64,000 nucleotides of DNA. Origin: Sphingomonas faeni. Lineage in GTDB: Bacteria > Pseudomonadota > Alphaproteobacteria > Sphingomonadales > Sphingomonadaceae. Below, one piece after another: positions 27,877-36,537 of the stretch. The position numbers and the translations under genes are program-made. Location: assembly GCF_023195535.1 (NCBI RefSeq), contig NZ_JALPNF010000001.1:620001-684000 (forward strand), written 5' to 3'. Numbering within the stretch: the first letter of the stretch is position 1; every line of letters starts with the position of its first letter. The notes under the pieces are model-generated. The model saw nothing but the letters and a program-made list of their open reading frames with translations. It searched no databases and was not told the origin of the DNA.

Positions 27877-28332
27877 CTAGTCGCCGACGCGCGCTGCACG
27901 CTGGTTTAGGAAGATCCGCATGGCACCCTTGGGCGTCGTACCGGTGACGGTGGCCTGCCCGACAAAGCCGCTACCGTCATACGTGCCGTCCCGCGCGATA
28001 TGCATCGGCTCGCCGCGCTTTTGCGGGCAGGTGAGCGCCTGGGTGTAGCGACCGCCGGCAATCCGCTGGCTATCGACTCGGCACCGTGCCTTCGGATCGG
28101 GGACCAGCAACGCCTCGACACCCTGCGCCGCCGGCAAGCGCTTATGCTCGGCCTTCGATTTGCCGCGCATCATCCGCACGATAAAGCCTGGCGCGCCGGG
28201 AATGGAGATGTCGGCAACGGTGGAGGTCACATCCCATCGCCCGGCCGCGAGCATGGGACCGTTCGCGGTCGCAACGGACGGCGCCAAAGCGAGCGCGAGC
28301 ACGATATATCTGGGGACATGAAAAAAGGACAT
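27877..28332 (-). CDS. DUF3617-like exported protein
   Basis: 151 residues from the ATG at 28332. A signal peptide (MSFFHVPRYIVLALALAPSVATA) is followed by AAGRWDVTSTVADISIPGAPGF, the start typical of DUF3617 proteins common in sphingomonads, and paired cysteines (KARCR, LTCPQ). Function is unknown. It lies 112 bases upstream of, and co-directional with, the RpfF-like gene, but nothing else links them. Confidence 0.7.
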   Translation of the reverse strand: MSFFHVPRYIVLALALAPSVATANGPMLAAGRWDVTSTVADISIPGAPGFIVRMMRGKSKAEHKRLPAAQGVEALLVPDPKARCRVDSQRIAGGRYTQALTCPQKRGEPMHIARDGTYDGSGFVGQATVTGTTPKGAMRIFLNQRAARVGD

Positions 28333-28552
28333 GTCCCTGTTTATAGGGCGATCTTTCAGGATGCCAGTCCGGATCATACCGGTTCTCGTTGCGCCGGCGC
28401 GGATGGGCCGCGACATTGCGTTGGACCACACCAGGCCGCCGACGGTTCGAGACCTGTTGCCGATGCCGACAGATCGCGGTCCTGTTATCGACCCCATGCC
28501 TGCGCTACGCAGCCGGAAACCGGGTGCGTGGTGATGGATAGCAGGGAATGAC

Positions 28553-29866
28553 GTGCCGCTTCTGACGCCCGACCACCTCGCCGACGGTCCTGGTTCGACG
28601 ACGCCGAACGCCACGCTGGTGCTGTTCAGTGCAGGCGATTTCGCGTTCAATCTCTATTGGCAGGCAATCAGCCTGTATTTGCTGTTCTTCTACATGGACG
28701 CGCTGGCGTTGGCGCCGGCCACCGCCGGGCTGACCTTCATGCTCGGGGCGATCTGGGATGGTGCCGCCGATTTTCTTGCAGGGGCTGCGGCGGAGCGGAT
28801 GCGGCTTTCGTATCGTCGGCTGGTCGGATGGGGTGCGTTGCCGCTGGGCCTGGCGTTCGTGGCGATGTTCGCAGTGCCGGCGGGAGCGGCGCAGTGGGCG
28901 CTGGCAACGCAGATCGTGTTCAGGACGATCTATGCGTTCACCAACATTCCATACGCGGCGTGGACGACGCGCGTGGCGCAGACCAGTCGGGAACGGTCGC
29001 TGATCGCGGGGTGGCGTATGGGCTTCGGCGCGGCCGCCGCGGCGTTGGTGGCGATCGCGCTGCCCAGGCTGGTGACGGCGACCGGTGGCTACGGCCCGGC
29101 AACGGCGTTGCTTGCCGCGGTCGGCATACCCTTGCTGGCGATCCTGGCGTGGCGCGTTCCCGAACCAATCGCCCCTGCCCGGTCTGGCGATCGTCCCGCT
29201 ATCTGCGCAGGCCTCGCAGCACTCGCGCGCAATCGGGCGTTCGTCGCGCTCAACATCGCCGCCGCGCTGGGGGGCGCTGCTACCGCGCTGACCACCCAGT
29301 CGGTGCTGTATTTCTTTCGCTACGTCCTGCTCGACACGCCCGGTGGACCTAGAGCGCTGGCAAGCATGGCCCTTGCCAGCCTCGTCGCGGTACCGGTCTG
29401 GACGGCGCTTGCCCGTGCTCGTGGCGCCCGCGCGGCGTGGATCGGTGCGGGCGCGCTGGCGCTGGTGTTGCCCGCCGGGTTTGCTCTCGCGATTGCCCCT
29501 GGGACCGTGGCAACCACCGCATTCCTGCTGGCGATGCAGGCGACGTTCGTCGGGTTTGCGCTGGCGGCGTGGACGCTGTTGCCGGACGCGGTCGACTGGG
29601 GCGAAGCGCAGAGCGGCACGCGCGTCGAGGCGCTCGCCTTCGGCACCTTCGCGCTGGTGCAGAAGGTCGCGCTGGCCGGGGCTGGGTTTGCGATCGGCGC
29701 GGTGTATCAGGCGAACGGATTCGTCGCCGGGGCCGCCCAAAGCGCCGACAGCCTGTACGCGATCCGCTGGCTGATGCTGGCGGGGCCGGCTCTGCTGATC
29801 GCGGCGATGCTGGCGGCGGTGATCGCCCTCCCGCTTCGCCGCGATACGCTGGCGACCGTCAGGTGA
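28553..29866 (+). CDS. GPH-type (glycoside-pentoside-hexuronide) sugar:cation symporter
   Basis: 437 residues, about 12 membrane helices, start GTG at 28553 behind AGGGA. NLYWQAISLYLLFFYMDALA, IWDGAADFLAG and FTNIPYAAW fit the GPH/MelB branch of the MFS. It probably imports a di- or oligosaccharide across the inner membrane. It is convergent with the GH3 gene, overlapping it by 8 bases, and is the natural inner-membrane partner of the GH3/GH144/TonB-receptor locus that follows. Confidence 0.85.
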   Translation: MPLLTPDHLADGPGSTTPNATLVLFSAGDFAFNLYWQAISLYLLFFYMDALALAPATAGLTFMLGAIWDGAADFLAGAAAERMRLSYRRLVGWGALPLGLAFVAMFAVPAGAAQWALATQIVFRTIYAFTNIPYAAWTTRVAQTSRERSLIAGWRMGFGAAAAALVAIALPRLVTATGGYGPATALLAAVGIPLLAILAWRVPEPIAPARSGDRPAICAGLAALARNRAFVALNIAAALGGAATALTTQSVLYFFRYVLLDTPGGPRALASMALASLVAVPVWTALARARGARAAWIGAGALALVLPAGFALAIAPGTVATTAFLLAMQATFVGFALAAWTLLPDAVDWGEAQSGTRVEALAFGTFALVQKVALAGAGFAIGAVYQANGFVAGAAQSADSLYAIRWLMLAGPALLIAAMLAAVIALPLRRDTLATVR

Positions 29867-32165
29867 GCGTAAATTCGCCCGAGACGCCTTCGGCCTGCGC
29901 CGAGGGAGCGATCCAGATCTGGAACCGGCCGGGCTCCACCGTCGGCTTGAGGTCGCGGCCGACGAACATCAGGTCCGCCTTGCGCAGCGTGAACGTCACG
30001 ACCTGCCGTTCGCCGGGCTTGAGCGCGATCTTCCGGAACGCCTTCAGTTCGCGCACCGGCCGGGTGATGCTGGCGGCGAGATCGCGGATGTAGAGCTGGA
30101 CGGTTTCCTCGGCGGCATGCCTGCCGGTGTTGGCGATCGTCGCGCGCGCGGTGAGCGTGTCGTCGCCCGTCATCCGGCCGATGCCGAGATCGAGTCCGGC
30201 ATACTCGATCGCGCCATAGGTCAGGCCGTGGCCGAACGGGAACAGCGCGTCGTTGGCGAACTCGCGGTAATGCGCCTTGTATTCGGTCAGCGGCCCCGGC
30301 GGGTTGGGACGCCCGGTGCTCTTGTGATCGTAATGATAGGGCTCTTGGCCCGTCGCGTGCGGAAACGACACCGGGAGGCGCGCGGAGGGTCCGGTCTTGC
30401 CGAACAGCACATCGGCGATCGCGGGGCCATCTCGCGAGCCGAGGAACCAGGTCACGAGGATCGCCGGAACCTTCAGCACGGCGCCGGTCAGCGCCAGCGC
30501 GCGGCCGGTGCGGAGAAGGACGACGATCGGCTTGCCGGTCGCGGCGACGGCTTCGACCAGCGCCATCTGCGCGGGGGGGATGACGATGTCGACGCGCGAC
30601 TGTGCCTCGCCGGACATGCGCTGGCTTTCGCCGATCGCGAGTACGACGAGATCGGCGGCTTGCGCGGCCGCGACGGCCGCCGGGATCCCGCCGGCCAGCG
30701 GCTCGTCGATGCCCGAGCCGAGCGCGATGCTGACGAGCGAGGGATCGGCGACGGTCGCGCGGACGCCGGTCGCGAGGTCGACCGCCTCCGCATCGGTACC
30801 ATAGACGTTCCAGGGGCCGATCAGGTCGTGCTGCCCTGCCGCGAACGGACCGATCAACGCGATCCGCTTGCCTGCGCGCGGCAATGGCAGGAGGTCGCCG
30901 TCGTTCTTGAGCAGGACGATCGACTTCGCACCGGCCTCGCGCGCGAGCGCCAGGTTTTCGCGCGTGCGGATGCGGGTCTTCTCGCGGCGGGGGTCGATCC
31001 GGCGGAACGGATCGTCGAACAGCCCGAGTTGCACTTTCAGCGCGAGCACGCGGCGCACCGCCTCGTCGAGCCGCGCCATCGCGACCTCGCCCGCCGCGAC
31101 CAGATCGGGCAGGTGTTTGAGGTAGAACCCGCTCTGCATGCTCATGTCGACGCCGGCCATGAAGGCGAGCTTGGTCGCCTCGCGTGCGTCGGCGGCGAAG
31201 CCGTGCGCGATCAGCTCCTCGTCCCCGGTGTAATCGGACACGACCAGCCCGCCGAAACCCCATTCGCGGCGCAGCACGTCGGTGAGCAGCCAGGGGTTGG
31301 CAGTGGCGGGGACGCCGTTGATCTCGTTGAACGAGGCCATGACGGTCGGTGAGCCCGCCGCGAAGGCCGACTGGAACGGCGGGAAATACGTTTCGCGCAG
31401 CGTGCGTTCGGAGATGTCGACCGAGTTGTAGTCGAGCCCCGCCTCGGCCGCGCCATAGGCCGCGAAATGCTTGGCGCAGGACGCGACCGCATCGGGGGCC
31501 GCGAGACCGCGCTCGCCCTGGAAGCCTCGCACGCGGGCGGCCGCCATCAGCCGGCCGAGCAGGACGTCCTCGCCCGCACCCTCGACGCCGCGACCCCAGC
31601 GCGCGTCATGGGCGATGTCGACCATCGGCGCGAAGGTCCAGTCGATCCCCGACGCAGCAGCCTCCGCCCCCGCCGCCCGCGCGGTGCGCCGGGCGAGTTC
31701 CGGATCGAAGCTCGCAGCCTCGGCCAGCGGTACCGGGAACACGGTCCGCAACCCGTGGATGACGTCGGCCGCGAACAGCAGCGGAATCTTCAGCCGCGAT
31801 TCGCGCATCGCAGTCGTCTGCATCCGCTTGGCCATGACCGCGCCGTTACCGTTGAAAACACCGCCGAGCAGGCCGCCGCGCACCTCCGCCAATTGTCCGT
31901 CGAAGCTGGACGAACCACCCGCCGGGTTGAGCGAGGTCGCCGCGCCGCCTGCCCAGGCCGCGGCCATCAGCGTCAGCTGGCCGGCTTTTTCGACGACCGT
32001 CATCCGTCCGATCAGCGCCTCGACCGAGGCGGGCAATGCCGCCATGCCGCCACTCGCCTGCTGGAGCAGTGCGCGCGCGGGACTCGCCGTCCAGGCCGTC
32101 ACCGCGGCCGCGCCCATCATCATCGCCCGTCGTGAAATCATCCGTTCCGAAACTGCCGCCGTCAT
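29859..32165 (-). CDS. GH3 beta-glucosidase, exported
   Basis: 768 residues. A Tat-like leader (MISRRAMMMGAAAVTAWTASPARA) is followed by the GH3 barrel with nucleophile Asp in LVVSDYTGDEEL, the substrate segment CAKHFAAYG, the alpha/beta sandwich (IALIGPFAAG) and a fibronectin-III-like C-terminus. It should release glucose from beta-gluco-oligosaccharides in the periplasm. The start at 32165 has AGGGG upstream; MISRR at 32141 is an alternative. It is divergent from the LacI regulator, with a perfect palindromic operator in between. Confidence 0.93.
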   Translation of the reverse strand: MTAAVSERMISRRAMMMGAAAVTAWTASPARALLQQASGGMAALPASVEALIGRMTVVEKAGQLTLMAAAWAGGAATSLNPAGGSSSFDGQLAEVRGGLLGGVFNGNGAVMAKRMQTTAMRESRLKIPLLFAADVIHGLRTVFPVPLAEAASFDPELARRTARAAGAEAAASGIDWTFAPMVDIAHDARWGRGVEGAGEDVLLGRLMAAARVRGFQGERGLAAPDAVASCAKHFAAYGAAEAGLDYNSVDISERTLRETYFPPFQSAFAAGSPTVMASFNEINGVPATANPWLLTDVLRREWGFGGLVVSDYTGDEELIAHGFAADAREATKLAFMAGVDMSMQSGFYLKHLPDLVAAGEVAMARLDEAVRRVLALKVQLGLFDDPFRRIDPRREKTRIRTRENLALAREAGAKSIVLLKNDGDLLPLPRAGKRIALIGPFAAGQHDLIGPWNVYGTDAEAVDLATGVRATVADPSLVSIALGSGIDEPLAGGIPAAVAAAQAADLVVLAIGESQRMSGEAQSRVDIVIPPAQMALVEAVAATGKPIVVLLRTGRALALTGAVLKVPAILVTWFLGSRDGPAIADVLFGKTGPSARLPVSFPHATGQEPYHYDHKSTGRPNPPGPLTEYKAHYREFANDALFPFGHGLTYGAIEYAGLDLGIGRMTGDDTLTARATIANTGRHAAEETVQLYIRDLAASITRPVRELKAFRKIALKPGERQVVTFTLRKADLMFVGRDLKPTVEPGRFQIWIAPSAQAEGVSGEFTLT

Positions 32166-32220
32166 CCACTCACCCCTGTCCATGCCTGTCGCGATCACCC
32201 GGAAGGACGATCGTCGCAAG

Positions 32221-32267
32221 GTTCTTGATCCCTGCTTCTGGATCATGTAACCGGTTACATCAAGAAC
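32221..32267. promoter_or_regulatory. Palindromic LacI operator and a second inverted repeat between GH3 and lacI-type genes
   Basis: ATGTAACCGGTTACAT (32245-32260) is a perfect 16-base palindrome with the central CG step common in LacI-family operators. A separate pair of perfect 9-base arms, GTTCTTGAT (32221-32229) and ATCAAGAAC (32259-32267), encloses it off-centre. Position in the divergent promoter suggests that one bound repressor controls both the GH3 gene and the regulator-receptor-GH144 transcript. Confidence 0.75.
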
Positions 32268-32319
32268 AAGATGCTGATCGCGACACGCAGATCGGCGCCA
32301 GAGAGGGTCCTGACGCTTC

Positions 32320-33387
32320 ATGCCGCATGCTACTGTCCGTGATATCGCCCGCGAAGCCGCGGTGTCGGTGGCGACGGTGTCGCGCGCACTGAACGGACAC
32401 AGCAACGTGCGCCCCGAAGTGCGGGAGCACATCGAGAGCGTCGCGTTGCGGCTTGGTTATGTCCCCCACGCCGCGGCGCGCCATCTGAGCTCGGCGAAGT
32501 CGGGGATGATCGGCGTCGTGGTGCCCGACCTGCACGGCGAGTTCTTTTCCGAACTGTTGCGCGGGATGGACCGCGAGGCATCCGAGCGCGGCCTGTATTG
32601 CATGATGATGGTGATGCACGGCGATGCGCAGCGCGGCGTCGCGGCACTGCACGCGATGCGCGGTCGGGTCGACGGTTTGGTGGTGATGGCGCCACAGGTG
32701 TCGGCGGACGAACTGCTGGTGCATCTACCGCGCGGCATGCCCGCGGTCTTGGTGAACTGCGCGCCGGGACAATCGGGTCGCACCGAATTGCGCATCGACA
32801 ATGTTGCCGGAGCGTCGGCATTGGTCGAGCATCTGATCGCGACCGGCCGGCGGCGGCTAGTCCACGTCGCCGGGCCTGCGGGCAACATCGATGCCGACGA
32901 GCGCCTGCGCGGCGCGCAGGACGCGTGCGCCCGCGCCGGCGTGTCGCTGCGCGTGCTGCCCGGCGACTTCAAGGAACCGTCCGGCGCCGCCGCCGCCATG
33001 ACCCTGATCGACGAGGGTGCGGCGTTCGACGCGATCTTCGCCGCCAACGACATGATGGCGATCGGCGCGATGATGGTGCTCAAGCGCGCCGGCGTCGCGG
33101 TGCCCGATCAGGTCGCGATCTGCGGCTTCGACGACATCCCCCTCACCCGCCTCATCTCGCCGTCGCTGACCTCGGCGAGCATCGACATCGCGAGCTTCGG
33201 CGCCAGTGCGGTCGCGCGGCTAGTGAACGCGATCGCGGGCGACGACGACGGCGGCGTCGAGCAGCGCGTGCCGATCGTGATGGTGCGCGAGTCCACCGGC
33301 CCGGCGCGAGCCGTCCAGCCCGGCCAAAATCTTTCCAACGTCCACAACAACAAACCCGAACAATCGGGAAAAGGGGAACTAGAATGA
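32320..33387 (+). CDS. LacI-family regulator of the beta-glucan locus
   Basis: 355 residues: helix-turn-helix VRDIAREAAVSVATVSRAL (about 6-24), hinge LRLGYVPHAAARHL, then the sugar-binding-protein-like domain ending with VAICGFDDIPLTRLISPSLTS. Its stop overlaps the TonB receptor start as ATGA (33384-33387), so regulator and receptor share a transcript. The palindrome upstream is its likely binding site, implying autoregulation. Confidence 0.94.
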   Translation: MPHATVRDIAREAAVSVATVSRALNGHSNVRPEVREHIESVALRLGYVPHAAARHLSSAKSGMIGVVVPDLHGEFFSELLRGMDREASERGLYCMMMVMHGDAQRGVAALHAMRGRVDGLVVMAPQVSADELLVHLPRGMPAVLVNCAPGQSGRTELRIDNVAGASALVEHLIATGRRRLVHVAGPAGNIDADERLRGAQDACARAGVSLRVLPGDFKEPSGAAAAMTLIDEGAAFDAIFAANDMMAIGAMMVLKRAGVAVPDQVAICGFDDIPLTRLISPSLTSASIDIASFGASAVARLVNAIAGDDDGGVEQRVPIVMVRESTGPARAVQPGQNLSNVHNNKPEQSGKGELE

Positions 33388-36300
33388 CCAAGATGATGTT
33401 GCGCGCGGCGGTCGTCTCGCTGACCGCGCTGTCGAGCGGGCTGCTGTTTGCGCCGACGCCGGCAGTCGCACAGGTCGGCCAGGCATCGCTGCGCGGCACG
33501 ATCACCGCACCCGCCGACAATCCGGTCGTCGAGGTCACCGCGATCGAGATTTCCACGGGCTTGCGGCGCACCGTGCCGGCCGAAGCTGGCGGCGCGTACA
33601 ACTTCGCGTCGCTGCGCGCGGGCACCTATCGGCTCGAGATCAAGCAGAAAAACGGCACGCGCAACTCGGACGCGTTCACGCTGCGCGTCGGCCAGTCGGC
33701 CGGGCTCGACTTGGATCTCGCTGCGACGGGTACGCCAGCCCCTGCCCCTGCTCCTGCGGCGGGCGATGCGGCCGGTGAGACCACGTCCGGCGACACGCCC
33801 GCCGCTGGGACGGCGGAAACCGGCGCCACAGCCGGCGATGAGATCGTCGTCACGGGCAACCGCATCCGCTCGCTGTCGGGCGGGCAGGTCGGCAGCGTCA
33901 TCTCGTCGCGCCTGATCGAGCAGTTGCCGCAGAACAACCGCAACTTCCTCGCCTTCGCCGATCTGGCACCGGGCGTGCGGTTCATCGAGGACGCCAGCGG
34001 CGCGTCGCGCATCCAGGGCGGCGGCCAGGACAGCCGCACCGTCAACGTGTTCATCGATGGCGTCAGCCAGAAGGACTATGTCCTGAAGAACGGCATCACC
34101 GGCCAGGATTCGTCGCCCGGCAACCCGTTCCCACAGCTCGGCATCGGCGAGTATCAGGTGCTCTCGTCGAACTACAAGGCGGAGTTCGACCAGGTCAGCT
34201 CGGTCGCGATCACCGCGGTGACCAAGTCGGGCACGAACCAGTTCCACGGCGAAGGCTTTTTCGACTTCACCAACCAGAACCTGCGCGATCGTCGGCCGAG
34301 CGAGATCTTTCCGACCACGATTCCCAAGGTCGACACCAGCAACAAGCAGTTCGGTGCGGCGCTCGGTGGCCCGATCATCAAGGACAAGGCGCACTTCTTC
34401 TTCACCTATGAAGGCAAGCGCATCTCCAGCCCGTACGATGTGCGACCCGAGAATGGCTACCCGATCTCGTCGATCCCGGCCCAGTACCAGGATAACTTCG
34501 GCACCTTTGCGCAGAACTTCAAGGAAGACCTCTACTTCGGCAAGATCGATATCGTGCCGACCGACAACGACCTGATCGAACTGTCGGGCAAGTATCGCAA
34601 CGAATCTGGCCTCCAGAACGCGACCGGCATTAATGCCGCCAGCACGTCGACGCTGAACAAGGTGGTCGACAAGCGCGGCCTGCTGCGGTGGCAGCATACC
34701 GGCAACCAGTGGATCAACGACGCGCGCGTGTCGTATGAGGACGTGGTCTTCTCGCCGACCCCCGCGACCGACGGCATCACGCAGTTCTTCCAGGCGACGC
34801 AGCGGATCGGCAACGGCACGCAGCGCACCGACCTGCTCCGCGCCGGCGCCGGCGGTAACTTCCAGACCAAGGGCCAGAAGGGCTGGACCGTCCAGGACGA
34901 CTTCACCTTCACCGGCCTTCAGGGCCACACGATCAAGGTCGGTGCCAAGGGCAAATGGGTGAAGCTCAACACGCTCGAGCAGAACCTGACCAACCCGCAA
35001 TACACTTATGACGTCAATGCGATCCCCCGCGTCGCGTTCAATGATACGCTGCCCTATCAGCTCCAGTTCGGAGCGCCGGTCGGTTCGGGCAACCCCGGCG
35101 TCCGGTCGAAAAATTTCCAGATCGGCTTCTACGCACAGGACGATTGGGACGTCACCAGCCACCTGACGCTCAACCTTGGCCTGCGCTGGGATTACGAGCG
35201 GACCCCGGCGTATCTGGACTATGTCACCTCGGCGGAGAACATCACGGCGGTATCGCCCGCCAACTATCCCAACCTCGTCAACGCCGATTACGACATCAAC
35301 GACTATATCTCGACCGGCAACAACCGGAAGGCGTTCAAGGGCGCGTGGCAGCCGCGGCTCGGCTTCACCTATCGCTTCGACGACGCAGGGCGGTTCTCGA
35401 TGTTCGGTGGCTATGGCCGGTCGTATGACCGCAACCAGTTCGACTTCCTCCAACAGGAGGTCAGCCAGGGCGCATACCAGGTCCGCACGTTCAACTTCAT
35501 CGGCAACGATTCGCTCAACCCGTGCGTGCCGAGCCAGACCTGTATCGCGTGGGACCCGTCCTACCTGACCGAGGCCGGACGCCAGCAGCTGGCCAATTCG
35601 GCGACCGGCGGCGGGCGCGCGATCGTCATGATGAACAACGACCTGAAGCTGCCCTATTCGGACCAGTTCAGCCTCGGCCTGCGCGGACGCTTCTCGCCGG
35701 TCGAGCTCGAGGTGGGCTTCACGCATATCGAGAGCAACGACGGGTTCGCGTTCCTGCTCGGCAATCGCCGCCCGGACGGGAGCTTCTTCTTCAACGATCC
35801 CGCCAGCGTGTCGGACGTACCCCAGTCGCCCTTCTCGTTCTCGCCCAATGGCTATGGCTCGATCATCCTCGGCACCAATGGCCTCAAGACCAATTCCGAC
35901 GCGGTCTATTTCAAGCTGACCAAGACCTATTCGGCGGCCTCGCCGTGGAGCATCGACGCGACTTACACCTACACGCAGGCGGACGAGAACCGGCAGTTCG
36001 GCGAGACCTATTCGCTCGATTACGCGCAGCTCTCGGATTATCCGACGCTCCGCTCGTCGGGCGTGCCGCGCCACCGGTTCGTGATCGCGGGCAGCGTCGA
36101 CACGCCGATCGGCGTGACGATCTCGAGCAAGTTCCAGATCGAATCGCCGATCTATCTGAAGTCGTTCATCGACAATTCGGATCCGTTCTCGCGGACGCTG
36201 GTCGGGCGGGAGGCGGATGGCCTCGGCGATCTCTGGGGACGCCGACAGCTGGATTTCGCGTTCACCAAATATGTCCCGCTCGGTTTCATCACCGACCAGA

Positions 36301-36464
36301 CCAGGATCCGCATGCGGCTCGATATCCTGAACGTGATGAACGATCGCAACTACACGGACTTCAACAACAGTCCGCTCGATCCGAACTATGGCAGGCGTTC
36401 GACCTACAGCACGGGCGGCAACGCGCCGCGTACCATCAAGCTGTCGGCCGGCTTCTCGTTCTAA
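33384..36464 (+). CDS. TonB-dependent receptor with N-terminal carboxypeptidase-regulatory-like domain
   Basis: 1,026 residues. A signal peptide (cut after TPAVAQ) is followed by an Ig-like carboxypeptidase-D-type domain (SLRGTITAP...GGAYNFASLRAGTYRLEI), a Pro/Ala linker, a TonB-box-like DEIVVTGNRI, the plug (LIEQLPQNNRNFLAFADLAPGVR) and a long barrel ending in SAGFSF. This Oar/SusC-like layout is common for oligosaccharide receptors. Coupled to the LacI gene by an ATGA overlap and followed by a GH144-type gene, so beta-glucan fragments are the likely cargo. Confidence 0.92.
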   Translation: MTKMMLRAAVVSLTALSSGLLFAPTPAVAQVGQASLRGTITAPADNPVVEVTAIEISTGLRRTVPAEAGGAYNFASLRAGTYRLEIKQKNGTRNSDAFTLRVGQSAGLDLDLAATGTPAPAPAPAAGDAAGETTSGDTPAAGTAETGATAGDEIVVTGNRIRSLSGGQVGSVISSRLIEQLPQNNRNFLAFADLAPGVRFIEDASGASRIQGGGQDSRTVNVFIDGVSQKDYVLKNGITGQDSSPGNPFPQLGIGEYQVLSSNYKAEFDQVSSVAITAVTKSGTNQFHGEGFFDFTNQNLRDRRPSEIFPTTIPKVDTSNKQFGAALGGPIIKDKAHFFFTYEGKRISSPYDVRPENGYPISSIPAQYQDNFGTFAQNFKEDLYFGKIDIVPTDNDLIELSGKYRNESGLQNATGINAASTSTLNKVVDKRGLLRWQHTGNQWINDARVSYEDVVFSPTPATDGITQFFQATQRIGNGTQRTDLLRAGAGGNFQTKGQKGWTVQDDFTFTGLQGHTIKVGAKGKWVKLNTLEQNLTNPQYTYDVNAIPRVAFNDTLPYQLQFGAPVGSGNPGVRSKNFQIGFYAQDDWDVTSHLTLNLGLRWDYERTPAYLDYVTSAENITAVSPANYPNLVNADYDINDYISTGNNRKAFKGAWQPRLGFTYRFDDAGRFSMFGGYGRSYDRNQFDFLQQEVSQGAYQVRTFNFIGNDSLNPCVPSQTCIAWDPSYLTEAGRQQLANSATGGGRAIVMMNNDLKLPYSDQFSLGLRGRFSPVELEVGFTHIESNDGFAFLLGNRRPDGSFFFNDPASVSDVPQSPFSFSPNGYGSIILGTNGLKTNSDAVYFKLTKTYSAASPWSIDATYTYTQADENRQFGETYSLDYAQLSDYPTLRSSGVPRHRFVIAGSVDTPIGVTISSKFQIESPIYLKSFIDNSDPFSRTLVGREADGLGDLWGRRQLDFAFTKYVPLGFITDQTRIRMRLDILNVMNDRNYTDFNNSPLDPNYGRRSTYSTGGNAPRTIKLSAGFSF

Positions 36465-36476
36465 TAAACTCCGTTT

Positions 36477-36505
36477 TGCGGGATGCGGCCAAGCCGTGTC
36501 CCGCA
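36477..36505 (+). other. Intergenic hairpin after the second TonB receptor
   Basis: TGCGGGA and TCCCGCA arms, with GGC/GCC pairing inside the loop, form a stable hairpin 13 bases after the receptor stop and 33 bases before the next gene. With no T-run it is more likely a processing or attenuation point lowering the GH144 message than a full terminator. Confidence 0.4.
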
Positions 36506-36537
36506 TCGTCTCAGCGTATCAGTACCCGAAGGACATC

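Noticed and set aside
28333-28552. A 67-codon frame on the plus strand before the GPH symporter
   Set aside because: Arg/Pro-rich with no ribosome site or hydrophobic pattern; it looks like chance in GC-rich DNA.
32598-33383. Upstream open extension of the second TonB receptor
   Set aside because: It lies in another frame over the LacI gene; the receptor starts at 33384 with its own signal peptide and ATGA coupling.
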